Source of the DNA: JAVJSD01 sp040219575
GTDB taxonomy: Bacteria > Planctomycetota > Planctomycetia > Pirellulales > Pirellulaceae
Direction: 5' to 3'
Assembly: GCA_040219575.1 (NCBI GenBank)
Contig: JAVJSD010000047.1
Span: 1 to 64,000, forward strand
Length of the DNA stretch: 64,000 nt
Numbering within the stretch: position 1 is the first letter of the stretch; every line of letters starts with the position of its first letter. Of the stretch, positions 7,562 through 15,878 are shown one piece after another. The notes under the pieces are model-generated. The model saw only the letters and a program-made list of their open reading frames with translations, was not told the origin of the DNA and did not search any database. The position numbers were made by a program, and so were the translations under genes.

Positions 7562-9298
7562 ATGCATGCAGCTCGCTATCTCGGCGCGCTCCTGATTCTG
7601 TTCGCTTGGATATCGGCGGCCGACGGCGCGGAAGTCGCCCGGCCCAACGTGTTGTTCATCGCCATGGATGATCTCAACGACTGGGTCGGCTGCCTGGGCG
7701 GACATCCGCAGGCGCGGACGCCGAACATCGATCGACTGGCCGCCAGCGGCATGCTGTTCACCAACGCCCACTGCGCGGCGCCGGCCTGCAATCCCTCCCG
7801 CACCGCGATCATGACCGGCCTCTCGCCGCACAAATCGGGACTGTACGACAATCGCCAGAAGATGCGCGAGGTGCTGCCCGACGCCGAGTTGTTGCCGAAG
7901 TACTTCTCCCGGCACGGTTGCTGGTCGGCCGGTTCGGGAAAACTTCTGCACTACTTCATTGATGCGGCCTCGTGGGACGAGTACTTCCCCGCCAAGGAGA
8001 CCGAGAATCCGTTTCCGCGCACGCTCTATCCCGAGAAGCGGCCGGTAAGTCTGCCGCGCGGCGGACCTTGGCAGTACGTGGAGACCGATTGGGGCGCCCT
8101 CGACGCGACCGACGAGGAGTTCGGCGGCGATCATCTGGTGTCGAAGTGGATCGGCGAGCAACTCGCCCGCGAGCACGACAAGCCGTTCTTTTTGGCCTGC
8201 GGCATCTACCGGCCGCACGAACCGTGGTTCGTGCCGCGAAAATACTTCGACCTCTTTCCACTGGAGGACATCCAGCTGCCGCCCGGCTACCGGGAAGACG
8301 ATCTCGAAGACCTTCCGCCCGGGGGGAAGGCGCGCGGACCGAATCGGTATTTCCCCCATATCCGCGAGCAGGGGCAATGGAAGCAGGGCATCCAAGGTTA
8401 CCTGGCCTCGATCGCCTTCGCCGACACGATGGTCGGGCGCGTGCTCGACGCGCTCGACAAGGGACCGAACCGCGACAACACGATCGTCGTGTTGTGGAGC
8501 GATCACGGCTGGCACCTGGGGGAGAAGCAGCACTGGCAGAAGTACACCGCCTGGCGCGTCTGCACGCGCGTGCCGCTGATCGTCCGCGTCCCCAAGGGCG
8601 CGCCCGGCCTCGGTTCGGGCACGCGCGCCGGCGAGACCTGCACCCGGCCTGTCAATCTTCTGAGCCTGTTTCCCACCCTGACAGAGCTTGCCGGACTGCC
8701 GGCCAAAGAGGACAACGACGGCCCCAGCCTCGTGCCGTTGCTGCAAAATCCGCGGAGTGACTGGCCGCACGTTTCGATCACTTACTTGAACGAACCGGGA
8801 TCTTACGGAGTCAGCGGCGAGCGCTGGCGGTACCTTCACTACGCCGGCGGCGACGAGGAACTGTACGACAACGCCGCCGACCGCTACGAGTGGACGAACC
8901 TGGCGGAACAAGCGGAGCACGCGGCGAAATTGAAGGAGTTGCGAGCCCTGGCGCCGCGGGAATTCGCGCCCAAGGTGGCTCCCTCCGTCGAGTCGCTCAC
9001 GAAGTTGGCGTGGCACGCCGCCGACGGGGAAGATGCGCCGGCGTCGAAGCCGGACGGCGATCCGTTCGACGTCGTGTTCGTCAACCGCGGCGACGCTCCC
9101 GTCAAGTTGCACTGGATGGACCTCGCCGGAAAGCCGAAGCCGTACGGCGAAATCGCCGCCGGCGGCCGCAAGCGTCAACAAACGCGGCCCGGCGCCGTGT
9201 GGCTGATCACCGATGGCGACGGCGGCTTGCTGGGCTACTTCCGCGTCGGGGACCGAACGGCGCAGGCGGTGATTCCCAGAGCAAGAAGTACAGAGTAA
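7562..9298 (+). CDS. Secreted sulfatase with C-terminal VHL-beta-like domain
   Basis: A 578-residue type I sulfatase. A signal peptide (about 1-23) precedes the alkaline-phosphatase-fold domain: metal site VLFIAMDDLND and formylglycine motif C76-N-P-S-R, then WSDHGWHLGEKQHWQKYT. It resembles choline- or iduronate-2-sulfatase-like enzymes. Substrate is unknown, probably a sulfated polysaccharide. Residues about 499-575 are extra and match the VHL beta domain: VVFVNRGDAPVKLHWMDLAG, then KPKPYGEI, then GAVWLI. Start ATG 7562 is chosen because the signal peptide begins there. A formylglycine-generating enzyme, needed to mature Cys76, is not in this window. Confidence 0.92.
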   Translation: MHAARYLGALLILFAWISAADGAEVARPNVLFIAMDDLNDWVGCLGGHPQARTPNIDRLAASGMLFTNAHCAAPACNPSRTAIMTGLSPHKSGLYDNRQKMREVLPDAELLPKYFSRHGCWSAGSGKLLHYFIDAASWDEYFPAKETENPFPRTLYPEKRPVSLPRGGPWQYVETDWGALDATDEEFGGDHLVSKWIGEQLAREHDKPFFLACGIYRPHEPWFVPRKYFDLFPLEDIQLPPGYREDDLEDLPPGGKARGPNRYFPHIREQGQWKQGIQGYLASIAFADTMVGRVLDALDKGPNRDNTIVVLWSDHGWHLGEKQHWQKYTAWRVCTRVPLIVRVPKGAPGLGSGTRAGETCTRPVNLLSLFPTLTELAGLPAKEDNDGPSLVPLLQNPRSDWPHVSITYLNEPGSYGVSGERWRYLHYAGGDEELYDNAADRYEWTNLAEQAEHAAKLKELRALAPREFAPKVAPSVESLTKLAWHAADGEDAPASKPDGDPFDVVFVNRGDAPVKLHWMDLAGKPKPYGEIAAGGRKRQQTRPGAVWLITDGDGGLLGYFRVGDRTAQAVIPRARSTE

Positions 9299-9344
9299 AT
9301 GCGGTCTCAGCTGATGCGGCGGATACGTCAAAGCCGCGAAGAAG

Positions 9345-9413
9345 TGTTGCGGAGGTCCCCAGACTTCCGATGATTCCGCGAGCGACCGAACCGTTGGCGA
9401 GTTCGATTGCCAT
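9345..9413. repeat. Decayed family A inverted pair
   Basis: GTTGCGGAGGTCCCCAGACT and, about 20 bp on, a degenerate inverted arm (GTTGGCGAGTTCGATTGCC). It lies between the convergent sulfatase and the 9436-9909 gene. Confidence 0.45.
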
Positions 9414-9435
9414 TGGATCAACGTCCGATGGCGTA

Positions 9436-9909
9436 TTAATTCGGATTCGCTTCCCGCCGCAAGTAGTCGAGAATCATCTGGTTGGGCTCGCCGTCCTCAA
9501 AGTGAACGGGACTGCCGTTCTTCAGCCAGACGACGCGAAAAGGCGGATGGTCCGTCACAGCCTTCGCCTGCGCCAGTTTCCTGGGATCGGCCGACCAATT
9601 GACGGCGACCCGCTTCTGAAGGTCGATCACCACATCCGGTCTTACGGAGCCAACACGCGGCAAGTCCTCCCAACATGAGGGCCAGCGGCCTTGATTCGTC
9701 TCCATATGTTTGATGATGAGTTCCGCAGTTAGTTCTACGGCATGCGCTTCTTCGATGTTTTTGACGGATTCATTGACGGAACTGCAAATGCTCCACGAAG
9801 CAATCACGCACGACGCGGGGAGCGCCAGGGCCGCCAGCGACCAGAACCACACCCAGGCGCGGAGGCGCCACGGTCGGTGGAGTGGTGCAGCGGTGTCGGA
9901 TTTGAACAT
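9436..9909 (-). CDS. Membrane-anchored hypothetical protein
   Basis: A 157-residue protein with one N-terminal hydrophobic helix (about 18-45, VWFWSLAALALPASCVIASW) and a C-terminal soluble domain presumably outside the cytoplasm. I recognise no domain; the segment DHPPFRVVWLKNGSPVHF and an Asp/Glu-rich tail stand out. It converges with the sulfatase gene and is separated from the universal stress gene by a family A repeat. Function unknown. Confidence 0.6.
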   Translation of the reverse strand: MFKSDTAAPLHRPWRLRAWVWFWSLAALALPASCVIASWSICSSVNESVKNIEEAHAVELTAELIIKHMETNQGRWPSCWEDLPRVGSVRPDVVIDLQKRVAVNWSADPRKLAQAKAVTDHPPFRVVWLKNGSPVHFEDGEPNQMILDYLRREANPN

Positions 9910-9981
9910 CTGGCAATCTTCGTCGACACGCGGTGTCTTGCGCCGCGGAACTCGGCGGCGCTTGTCGCAGCGAACCTGATT

Positions 9982-10010
9982 CTCGGAAGTCTGGCGACTT
10001 CCGCTACAAG
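9982..10010. repeat. Family A hairpin arm, single
   Basis: CGGAAGTCTGGCGACTTCCG followed by CTAC: consensus right arm, between two leftward genes, downstream of the universal stress gene. Confidence 0.7.
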
Positions 10011-10074
10011 TCGCGACGCGCCACGCCGCGGTTTGCGATCTGCGGTGATGCGTGTCGAACGACTGTCGTCACGA

Positions 10075-10908
10075 CTAGTGATACACCAGCAGCGGTAGCG
10101 TGGTCTTTTTCAGCACCGTGGTCGTGGTCGAGCCGAAGAAGAAGTCCTGGATGGCCGGCTTGCCGTAGGCTCCCATGGCGATCAGGCCGACGCCTAGCTT
10201 CGCCGCCTGCTCCAAGATCGCGTCGCCCGTGCTGTCGCTCTCCGGCGCTGCATGTAAGGTGGCGTTCACGCCGTGGTAGCCGAGAAACTCGATGGCCCGC
10301 GCCGCCATGCTGTGGGCGTCCTTGTCGTCTTCCGCGACGGTCAGCACGTGGACATCGGATCCCTCGCAGAGGCCGGTGTTGACCAGGCTCTGCGTGGCCC
10401 GGGCGGCTTGCAGGCTGCCGTCGTACGCCAAGGCGATCGAATCGGAGGCGGACGACTCCCGCGGCACGGTGATCACCGGGCGGGGCGACTCGCGGAGCAC
10501 GTCGAACAGGGTTTCGCCGGGGCCTTCCTGCGTCTCGAAATGGAAGTAGCTCTGTTGTCCCATGACGACCAGATCGCAGCGCTGCGCCTCCTCGACAATC
10601 TCCCGGGCGGGCTCGCCTGTCTCTTTCAGGCGGCGGCAGGCGACATGCTCTTCGCCGCATCGCCGCTCGAAGTGATCGAGAAACTGATCGACCTTTTTCC
10701 GGGCGTCGGCGAGATGCTGCTCGTCGACGATTGGTTTGTAGTGTCCGCTGCCGATCATCAGCCCGCCGGGATCGCGAATTGTCGGCTCGTCCACGATTCC
10801 CAGCCCGAGTAGCGTGGCGCCGAAGCGCCGCGCCCAGCGCAGCGCGACTTCCAGCGCCGCGTCGCTGTAGGGCGAGCCATCGAGTCCCACGAGAATGCTG
10901 CGCAGCAT
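10075..10908 (-). CDS. Tandem universal stress protein (two UspA domains)
   Basis: A 277-residue cytoplasmic protein with two UspA folds. The first, about 1-150, starts MLRSILVGLDGSPYSDAALE and has LVVMGQQSYFHF; the second, about 155-277, has SIALAYDGSLQAARATQSL and ends with GLIAMGAYGKPAIQDFFFGS. The ATP-binding G-2x-G-9x-G-S/T loop is clear in the second domain (GAYGK...FFGSTTTTVL) and altered in the first. ATG 10908 is preferred over an upstream frame because it begins the first domain. Role: stress- or energy-linked nucleotide-binding regulator. It is transcribed away from the membrane-protein gene at 11119. Confidence 0.9.
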   Translation of the reverse strand: MLRSILVGLDGSPYSDAALEVALRWARRFGATLLGLGIVDEPTIRDPGGLMIGSGHYKPIVDEQHLADARKKVDQFLDHFERRCGEEHVACRRLKETGEPAREIVEEAQRCDLVVMGQQSYFHFETQEGPGETLFDVLRESPRPVITVPRESSASDSIALAYDGSLQAARATQSLVNTGLCEGSDVHVLTVAEDDKDAHSMAARAIEFLGYHGVNATLHAAPESDSTGDAILEQAAKLGVGLIAMGAYGKPAIQDFFFGSTTTTVLKKTTLPLLVYH

Positions 10909-11118
10909 GATTGCAAGCTTGGAGAGGTGTGAAACGCGTGCCAGGGGGCGTCGTCCGCCACAGCGGTTTATACCGTGTCGCCGGAGTCCTGGAAAGATTC
11001 TCGCGCGTCGCACCGGCCGTTAGAATCGCAGGGCGTCAACAGGTCGAATGCCGGACAGCGGGTCAACCGCTGTCGCGGAGTTCGACGTTGCTCATTCTAC
11101 CATGATTTCGAGTGCAAC

Positions 11119-11769
11119 ATGTCTTTCTATCACCGCGCGCTGCGATTGATCGCGGTTGCGTTGGCCCTGATCAACCTTGTCACCTGCCTTGCACTCGACC
11201 AGCGCGAATGGTTGGTCTATTTCGATCCGATGATCATCCTGGTGGTGGTGTTTCCGGCGTTCGTCATCGCCCTGCCGGCGCTGCCGTTTCTGCGTCCGCT
11301 CGGGCGTGGCGACTCGCCGGTCGTGGACCAACTCTGGCTGGCCTTCATCACGCTGATGCTGCTGGGCCTGGAAGCGTTCTGGTTTCTGATGATCGCCTTG
11401 GGGACCTTCTGCCGCGACCCCAACATGACGTTCTATTGGCCCTGGGAGCCGCGTGTTGCGAAACTCGTCCCGCTCAACAGCTTCAATCTCTCGGAGTGGA
11501 TTTGGATCCTCCAGTTCGAGCGACCGACGCCGGAGAATCCGCTGATTCGCGAGGCGTTTGGCTTGCTGCTGTTGGCGATGTACCTCTTCGTCGCTCCGCT
11601 GGCCGCCGCCTGGCTGTCTGGGATTCGAGAGATAGCGTCGTTTTGGCGAGCCTGCGCCTGTTGGGGCTGCATTCAATTGCTGACGTTGATACTGCTGAAG
11701 GTTTTCTTGTGCTGGTCCGTCAATCTAAAGTATCTCGTCGCCTTCCCCGAATGGTTCCTGAACATTTGA
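11119..11769 (+). CDS. Polytopic membrane protein, unknown
   Basis: A 216-residue hydrophobic protein with about five predicted membrane helices, including the N-terminal RLIAVALALINLVTCLAL, IILVVVFPAFVIALPALPFL, LAFITLMLLGLEAFWFLMIA, AFGLLLLAMYLFVAPLAAAW and LLTLILLKVFLCW. The loop between the third and fourth helices (CRDPNMTFYWPWEPR) is polar and aromatic. I recognise no family. It precedes a sulfatase gene in the same direction by about 120 bp; no functional link can be inferred. Confidence 0.7.
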   Translation: MSFYHRALRLIAVALALINLVTCLALDQREWLVYFDPMIILVVVFPAFVIALPALPFLRPLGRGDSPVVDQLWLAFITLMLLGLEAFWFLMIALGTFCRDPNMTFYWPWEPRVAKLVPLNSFNLSEWIWILQFERPTPENPLIREAFGLLLLAMYLFVAPLAAAWLSGIREIASFWRACACWGCIQLLTLILLKVFLCWSVNLKYLVAFPEWFLNI

Positions 11770-11888
11770 ATTGTTCGCGGGGGCTGGCATTCGACGTCGA
11801 ATCGCTTTCGGGGCGACATCTCGTGGTTAAAATCGATAGGCTTGCCGCGATCCATCCTCATCGACCTCCCAGCGAAAATCCACATTCC

Positions 11889-13325
11889 ATGACACGATAC
11901 TCCACGACGCTTGCCGGTTTGCTCTTGCTGTCGAACGTGGTTCCTGCGGTTGTCGTCCGCGCCGCGGAATCCCCGAAAACCAATGTCGTCTTCATCCTGA
12001 TCGACGACCTGGGCTGGAAAGACCTTGGTTGCTACGGCAGCGAATACTACCAGACGCCCCACATCGATCGGCTCGCCGCCGAGGGAATGCGTTTTACCAA
12101 CGGCTACGCGGCCTGCAACGTCTGTTCGCCCACCCGGGCGGCGATCATGACCGGCAAGAGCCCCGCCCGGCTGTTGCTCACGCAGTGGCTGCCCTCGGGG
12201 CGTTGGAGCCGCACCAGCAAAAAACTGCGCGAAGGCCGGTACCTCGGCCGTCTGCCGCTGGAGGAAATCACCATCGCCGAGGCGATGCGCGAAGCGGGCT
12301 ACCGCACCGCCTTCCTGGGCAAATGGCATCTCGGCACCGAGACGTATTACTACCCGGAGCACCAAGGCTTTGACGTGAACGTCGCCGGCCGCGACTACGG
12401 CGCGCCGGGCAGCTACTTCTATCCCTTCGAGGGGACTTGGAAGATTCCCACCACCGGCAAGATGCTGCACAAGGAGTCGCCGCTGCCGGGCAAGGAGGGC
12501 GACTATCTGATCGACCGCCTGGCGGAGGAGGCGGAGAAGTTCATTCGCGCCAGCGCCGACGAACCTTTCTTCCTCATGCTGTCGCACTACGCGGTGCATG
12601 CGCCGCTGCAAGGCAAGCCGGAGAAGGTCGCGCGGTACGCAAATGTCAGTCGCCAACAACAGCAAGGTAAACCCGCCTATGCCGCCATGGTGGAAAGCGT
12701 CGACGAGAGCGTCGGTCGCGTGATGCGCACGCTGCGGCAGCTCGGCCTCGAAAAGCGAACGCTCGTTATTTTCACCAGCGACAACGGCGGCTTCGCCGGG
12801 GCGACCGACAACGCGCCGCTGCGGGCGAACAAGGGCTCGAACTATGAAGGAGGCTTGCGCGTGCCGGTGATCGTCAAGTGGCCCGGCCGCACAAAGCCCG
12901 GTTCGATTTCGCACGCGCCGGTGATCAGCATGGACTTCTATCCCACAATCCTGGCGGCGACCGCCCAGGCGGCGCGTCCGCATCAACACGCAGACGGCGT
13001 CAGCCTGGTTCCCGTACTCACCGGCCAGGGCGACCTGCAGCGCGACGCCCTGTACTGGCATTACCCACACTACAACCAGCATCCACAGAGCTTCCCCTCC
13101 GGCGTGATCCGCGCCGGCGACTGGAAGCTGATCGAGAACTTCGAGACCGGCGAACTGTCGCTCTACAACCTCGCCGACGACCAGGGCGAGAGCACCAACC
13201 TGGCGAACCGGCACGCGGACCGCGCGGCGGAGCTGCATCGCCGGTTGAACGCGTGGCGCCGAGACGTCGGCGCCGATCCGATGCGACCCAATCCCGAATA
13301 CCAGGGCGGCGCCGACCAAAATTGA
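11889..13325 (+). CDS. Secreted arylsulfatase
   Basis: A 478-residue type I sulfatase. The signal peptide is about 1-26 (LAGLLLLSNVVPAVVVRAAE). It has the metal site FILIDDLGWKDLGCYGS, the formylglycine motif C79-S-P-T-R, FLGKWHLG, and the Asp-Asn metal ligands in VIFTSDNGG. It is arylsulfatase A-like and of usual length, so complete. Start ATG 11889 is set by the signal peptide. Like the sulfatase at 7562 it should act outside the cytoplasmic membrane on sulfated glycans, but the two differ in sequence and probably in substrate. Confidence 0.93.
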   Translation: MTRYSTTLAGLLLLSNVVPAVVVRAAESPKTNVVFILIDDLGWKDLGCYGSEYYQTPHIDRLAAEGMRFTNGYAACNVCSPTRAAIMTGKSPARLLLTQWLPSGRWSRTSKKLREGRYLGRLPLEEITIAEAMREAGYRTAFLGKWHLGTETYYYPEHQGFDVNVAGRDYGAPGSYFYPFEGTWKIPTTGKMLHKESPLPGKEGDYLIDRLAEEAEKFIRASADEPFFLMLSHYAVHAPLQGKPEKVARYANVSRQQQQGKPAYAAMVESVDESVGRVMRTLRQLGLEKRTLVIFTSDNGGFAGATDNAPLRANKGSNYEGGLRVPVIVKWPGRTKPGSISHAPVISMDFYPTILAATAQAARPHQHADGVSLVPVLTGQGDLQRDALYWHYPHYNQHPQSFPSGVIRAGDWKLIENFETGELSLYNLADDQGESTNLANRHADRAAELHRRLNAWRRDVGADPMRPNPEYQGGADQN

Positions 13326-13393
13326 CATCGCCGCGCCACCGGATAGTCTGAGTGCAGTAGTTCACTCGGCGACTACGCCTTGTCCGAAAACTT

Positions 13394-13460
13394 CGTGGCG
13401 AAAGTCGTGAGACTTCCGACGGCGTCAAGAAGGACGAACTCTCACGAATTCCGCTACAAG
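13394..13460. repeat. Family A inverted hairpin pair with GTGA/TCAC loops
   Basis: The left arm carries AAAGTCGTGAGACTTCCG, and about 20 bp on the right arm GAACTCTCACGAATTCCGC. The loops GTGA and TCAC differ from the usual GCCA and TGGC but stay complementary to each other. Confidence 0.7.
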
Positions 13461-13833
13461 TCCAGTCGCGACGTCGGCGATTCCAGACAGAACCCAGTAC
13501 GAGTGGATCAGCATGTCGGCCTGATGACCGAAGCCCAGCGCAGTCCACGAAAGCACCTGCGGCCTGGCAGCAGATCGCACATGAATAACGCGGGCTCATG
13601 CACCAGGCGTATCTGCCGATTGTCGATCACGACGCGCATCCCCAGCGGTGTCACCCCGGCCGCCTCGACGCGGCGGCGCAGGCATGCGGCGGATCCTGAT
13701 GGAGCACGCGTGTGGAAAGAACCCTTAGGGCCCCCTAAAAATCTGAAGATGGCGTCCACGCCGACTCGATAGGATTAGAACACGCCGGATCACGAGATCT
13801 GTTCGCGCCGACGCAGGGAAGCGAGTAAAGCCA
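13461..13833. other. Intergenic stretch, possible decayed coding remnant
   Basis: About 370 bp. The minus strand has an 83-codon frame at 13508-13759 (with GMRVVIDNRQIRLVHEPALF) that reads rather like protein, but no family is recognised. It could be a gene remnant. No other feature is seen. Confidence 0.3.
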
Positions 13834-14673
13834 GTGAGAATCGAGTCGTCTTCGCCGGCCTTGCCCGGAATCGACGCCCGACAACGGGCGGCGGACAAGT
13901 CGCTGCAAAGCGTTTTCGCCGAAGTGCTGGCGGAAGCCGGCCGGGAAGGGTGGCGATCGGCGCCTCCCCTGGAAAGCGAGGCGCCGCTGGAGGACGCCGT
14001 CACGCAGACGTGGAACGATTGGTTTCAGGTCAGCCGAGGGCGGTTTGACGATCTTCCCGCTTCCCCCTCGCAGTTGCAGCAGGATTTCGGAAGCCTGTTG
14101 GTCGAAGCGCGTGAGGCGGGCGCCTACGCGGCGCCCCAAGCGTTTCTTCGCACGCTCAGCAGCGAGCGATTGGAGACGGTGCGGCATGTCCATCGCCTGG
14201 CCGCGCCGATTCAGGTCGATGGCCTAACCGAGGAAGGGGCCCTCAACCTGTTGCTGCCGCCCGCGGCGCAAATCGACTTGAACTTCGACGGGCTGACGCA
14301 GTCCGGCGTCGGTTACGGCATTCGCTTTCCCGACAGCCGCACTCCGCCGCAGGTCGCGGAAGCCTGGCAGGCGGCCACGGCCGACCTGGACTTCGGCGAG
14401 CGCGCCGTGCGCCAATTGCAGATGAAGTCGGACGTCCTGCTGGCCAACATTCACGTCGATGCCGAGGGGCGCTTTTCGCACCGGGTCGAACCCGGCGATC
14501 CGGCGTTCGTCAATCCCCAGGCCGCGCCCGGCTACTCCTTCGTCCAGCTTACGCAAGACCGGCTGGAAGCCATCGAGCTCTTCAAGAACCAGACGCCCCC
14601 CGAGCAGCACCAGCGGGACCGCGAATTCTGGACGGCCTTCCGCAGGCAACTGCTGCAACGAGGCGCCGCTTAG
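13834..14673 (+). CDS. Hypothetical protein, 279 residues
   Basis: I do not recognise this protein. It appears soluble, with no signal peptide. The N-terminal half is helical and acidic (ADKSLQSVFAEVLAEAGREG, SQLQQDFGSLLVEAREAGAY). The C-terminal half is mixed (AAQIDLNFDGLTQSGVGYGI, SDVLLANIHVDAEGRFSHRV), suggesting two domains. Codon use resembles its neighbours, which supports a real gene. It converges on the polyphosphate kinase gene; the heptamer tandem repeat lies between them. Confidence 0.65.
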   Translation: MRIESSSPALPGIDARQRAADKSLQSVFAEVLAEAGREGWRSAPPLESEAPLEDAVTQTWNDWFQVSRGRFDDLPASPSQLQQDFGSLLVEAREAGAYAAPQAFLRTLSSERLETVRHVHRLAAPIQVDGLTEEGALNLLLPPAAQIDLNFDGLTQSGVGYGIRFPDSRTPPQVAEAWQAATADLDFGERAVRQLQMKSDVLLANIHVDAEGRFSHRVEPGDPAFVNPQAAPGYSFVQLTQDRLEAIELFKNQTPPEQHQRDREFWTAFRRQLLQRGAA

Positions 14674-14749
14674 CCGGACAGCGCCGCTCCGGCGCCTTCC
14701 AAGCAAGAAGCGCAAGCCAGTCGAGCTGACCAGGATCCCCGACTCCCCT

Positions 14750-14798
14750 ACTCACCACTCACCACTCACCACTCACCACTCACCACTCACCACTCACC
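14750..14798. repeat. Heptamer tandem repeat (ACTCACC)7
   Basis: Seven perfect copies of ACTCACC, an imperfect eighth (ACTCCCC), and another ACTCACC shortly after. It lies between convergent genes and resembles the short tandem heptamer repeats of cyanobacteria; copy number is likely variable. Confidence 0.9.
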
Positions 14799-14849
14799 AC
14801 TCCCCTTTTCACCACTCACCTTTTCGCGTCGCGCCGCAGCTTCACCGAA

Positions 14850-15698
14850 TCAAACTTCATGATTGGCCTGTTGCTCGACGAGGGCGTGATACTTCTTCTT
14901 GATTTCGTCGATGTCCACCGACGGCGCGGGGAATTGCATGTTCAAACCTTCCAGCGTCTCGACGACGATCCGCGAGATGGCGAGATTGCGGAACCACTTG
15001 TGATTCGACGGAATGACGAACCACGGCGCGTGCGCGGTGCTGCACTTGCCCAGGGCGTCCTCAAAGGCCTGTGTGTAGTCGTCCCAATACGCCCGCTCCG
15101 AGTAGTCGCCGTCGCTGATCTTCCAGTGCCGCGCCGGATCGTCGATGCGATGTTTGAAACGTTTTAGCTGCTCGTCCGGGTCGATGTGCAGGTAGAACTT
15201 GAGGATGTGCGTGCCGCTGTCGTGCAGGAGTTGCTCGAAGGCGTTGATGTGCTGGTACCGGGCCGACCACACCGGTTGCGGAACCAGGTTGTGCACGCGG
15301 ACCACCAGCACGTCCTCGTAGTGCGAGCGATTGAAGATCGCGACCTGCCCCACCGCCGGCGCCGCGCGATGATACCGCCACAGGAAGTCGTGAGCCGCCT
15401 CCTGCTTGGTCGGAACCTTGAACCCCGTGACGGTGCAGCCCTGGGGATTCATGCAGGAGAGCACGTGGTTGATGGCGCCGTCCTTGCCCGCCGCGTCGCG
15501 TCCTTGCAGACAAATTAGCAGTGAGTGTTTGTTCTCGGCGTACATCAAATACTGCAAGTGCTGTAGTTTGGCCTTGTACGCTTCGATCTCCGGCAGGGCG
15601 TGCTCGTGCGATTCGTGCTGATCGCGGAAACCGGCGTCGATCTTGGCGAGATCGACCAGGCCGCCCGGTTCAATGCGGAATCGTTCGACGTAGTTCAT
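14850..15698 (-). CDS. ppk2: Polyphosphate kinase 2 (polyphosphate:nucleotide phosphotransferase)
   Basis: A 282-residue PPK2 enzyme. It transfers phosphate between inorganic polyphosphate and nucleotides (AMP/ADP or ADP/ATP) in the cytoplasm. Walker A is LLICLQGRDAAGKDGAINHV; the Walker B region and lid are VAIFNRSHYEDVLVVRVHN; SDGDYSERAYWDDYTQAFED and PWFVIPSNHKWFRNLAISRI are typical of the single-domain PPK2-related family. The length is that of a complete one-domain enzyme. Which nucleotide is used cannot be told from the sequence alone. It converges with the 13834 gene. Confidence 0.93.
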   Translation of the reverse strand: MNYVERFRIEPGGLVDLAKIDAGFRDQHESHEHALPEIEAYKAKLQHLQYLMYAENKHSLLICLQGRDAAGKDGAINHVLSCMNPQGCTVTGFKVPTKQEAAHDFLWRYHRAAPAVGQVAIFNRSHYEDVLVVRVHNLVPQPVWSARYQHINAFEQLLHDSGTHILKFYLHIDPDEQLKRFKHRIDDPARHWKISDGDYSERAYWDDYTQAFEDALGKCSTAHAPWFVIPSNHKWFRNLAISRIVVETLEGLNMQFPAPSVDIDEIKKKYHALVEQQANHEV

Positions 15699-15878
15699 AA
15701 GAAACCTGCTCGTTGATCGGCATCTGGACTCGGTCGCAGCGCAAGTCGGCCGCGAACCGAAATATAACCAACAGCAGGTGGATGTCGATCAGTCGGTACA
15801 TGGGACGACCACTCGCGCGCCCCACGGCCCGCCCCGGCCGGAACCGACAGCAAGGTAGAAATCGCCGGGCGATACGCA

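Noticed and set aside
7280..9421. Very long open frame (about 700 codons) antisense to the first sulfatase
   Set aside because: GC-rich codon bias opens antisense frames; the translation is Arg/Val/Leu-rich with no domain, while the sense strand encodes a complete sulfatase.
13508..13759. 83-codon minus-strand frame after the second sulfatase
   Set aside because: Some protein-like stretches but no family, no clear ribosome site and no conserved context; noted only as a possible remnant.
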